Positions 63,471 through 64,000 of a stretch of DNA of 64,000 nt are shown here, in pieces. The stretch lies in assembly GCF_008692785.1 (NCBI RefSeq), contig NZ_VXJV01000007.1:186001-250000 (forward strand), in the 5' to 3' direction. The number at the start of each line of letters is the position of its first letter. Positions within the stretch are counted from its first letter, which is position 1. The DNA comes from Salmonella enterica subsp. diarizonae (GTDB lineage Bacteria; Pseudomonadota; Gammaproteobacteria; Enterobacterales; Enterobacteriaceae). The translations under genes were made by a program, and so were the position numbers. A model generated the notes under the pieces. That model saw only the letters and a list, made by a program, of their open reading frames with translations. It was not told the origin of the DNA and did no database searches.

Positions 63471-63558
63471 TCTGGTCGTGCCCGAAGAGATAAAAAGTGT
63501 GATGGCGTTGAATATTTTTTCAGCGCCATTTTTATTTACGCGCGGGAAGGAAATCCCT

Positions 63559-63587
63559 ACGCAAACGTTTTCTTTTTCTGTTAGAAT
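63559..63587 (+). promoter_or_regulatory. PurR operator and promoter of cvpA-purF
   Basis: ACGCAAACGTTTTCTT (63559-63574) is an excellent PurR box, followed by TAGAAT (63582-63587) as -10. PurR with hypoxanthine or guanine would repress cvpA and the purF gene expected just beyond the window. Confidence 0.9.
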
Positions 63588-63630
63588 GCGCCCCGAACAG
63601 GACGACAGGGCGTAAAATCGTGGGACATCT

Positions 63631-64000
63631 ATGGTCTGGATTGATTACGCCATTATCGCGGTGATTGCTTTTTCCTGTCTGGTTAGCCTGATCCGCGGCT
63701 TTGTTCGTGAAGCGTTATCGCTGGTGACGTGGGGTTGTGCTTTCTTTGTCGCCAGTCACTACTACACTTACCTGTCTGTCTGGTTTACGGGCTTTGAAGA
63801 CGAACTGGTTCGTAATGGGATTGCTATCGCGGTACTGTTTATCGCGACGCTTATCGTCGGCGCTATCGTGAATTTTGTGATAGGTCAGCTAGTAGAAAAG
63901 ACCGGCCTGTCGGGGACTGACCGGGTGTTGGGGATCTGTTTCGGCGCATTGCGAGGCGCGCTGATTGTCGCCGCCATTCTGTTCTTCCTCGATACCTTTA
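63631..64000 (+). CDS. cvpA: CvpA (colicin V production) membrane protein, 3' end cut off
   Basis: ATG at 63631 opens [20 protein letters not shown]; 123 codons are seen before the window ends. Three to four hydrophobic segments are visible, as in E. coli CvpA (about 162 residues), a conserved inner-membrane protein needed for colicin V export and envelope stress tolerance. PurR-controlled and normally co-transcribed with purF. Confidence 0.95.
   Translation, partial: MVWIDYAIIAVIAFSCLVSLIRGFVREALSLVTWGCAFFVASHYYTYLSVWFTGFEDELVRNGIAIAVLFIATLIVGAIVNFVIGQLVEKTGLSGTDRVLGICFGALRGALIVAAILFFLDTF

Overview
The window is a piece of an Enterobacteriaceae chromosome. It is almost certainly Salmonella enterica: gene order follows the E. 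coli K-12 backbone (yfeR to cvpA), but it also carries genes typical of Salmonella and missing from K-12, namely the phosphoglycerate-uptake locus pgtP-pgtCBA with the omptin gene pgtE, ipdC, and a second YghZ-type aldo-keto reductase. Species assignment rests on protein-level recognition and synteny; no database was searched.

Layout. 1-4560: the 3' part of yfeR, a valine/lysine tRNA operon followed by tandem repeats made from the tRNA-Lys 3' end, gltX, the regulator pair yfeC-yfeD and two tRNA-Ala genes. 4700-15540: c-di-GMP phosphodiesterase pdeA (yfeA), nupC, Mn transporter mntH with Fur and MntR sites, ypeC, the aldo-keto reductase, ipdC, chloride-channel-like yfeO and glk. 15800-24990: a sugar PTS/peptidase operon (fryB-fryC-ypdF-ypdE-fryA), the AraC regulator ypdC, alaC and the 23-residue membrane peptide ypdK; the ypdA-ypdB two-component genes that E. 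coli has here are absent. 25390-34950: lpxP, yfdY, the pgt locus and tRNA-Arg argW. 35020-50770: yfdC, mlaA, fadL, yfcZ, fadIJ, sixA, smrB, prmB-aroC-mepA-yfcA-epmC-yfcL and mnmC. 50930-64000: fabB, a small accessory cassette, yfcJ, flk, pdxB-usg-truA-dedA-accD-folC-dedD and the start of cvpA.

Functional themes. Lipid metabolism recurs: FadR-like operators lie in front of fadL, fadIJ and fabB, and accD, lpxP and mlaA deal with fatty-acid synthesis, lipid A and outer-membrane lipid asymmetry. Translation is served by seven tRNA genes, gltX, truA, mnmC, prmB and epmC. Carbon uptake and entry is served by pgt, fry, glk and nupC.

The most interesting part is the cassette between fabB and yfcJ (about 52160-54240). 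It holds a small cytosolic-type cysteine amidase (CHAP/NlpC-P60-like) translationally coupled to a lipoprotein, next to a Ner-like regulator divergent from a Mu-repressor-like regulator. It looks like an orphan peptidoglycan-hydrolase toxin and immunity lipoprotein beside a captured Mu-phage switch, with a 20-bp palindrome just upstream of the amidase gene. A second lead is an 11-bp perfect inverted repeat that would bury the ribosome-binding site of ipdC, with a near-perfect TyrR box further upstream. No CRISPR array, integrase, transposase or complete prophage was seen.
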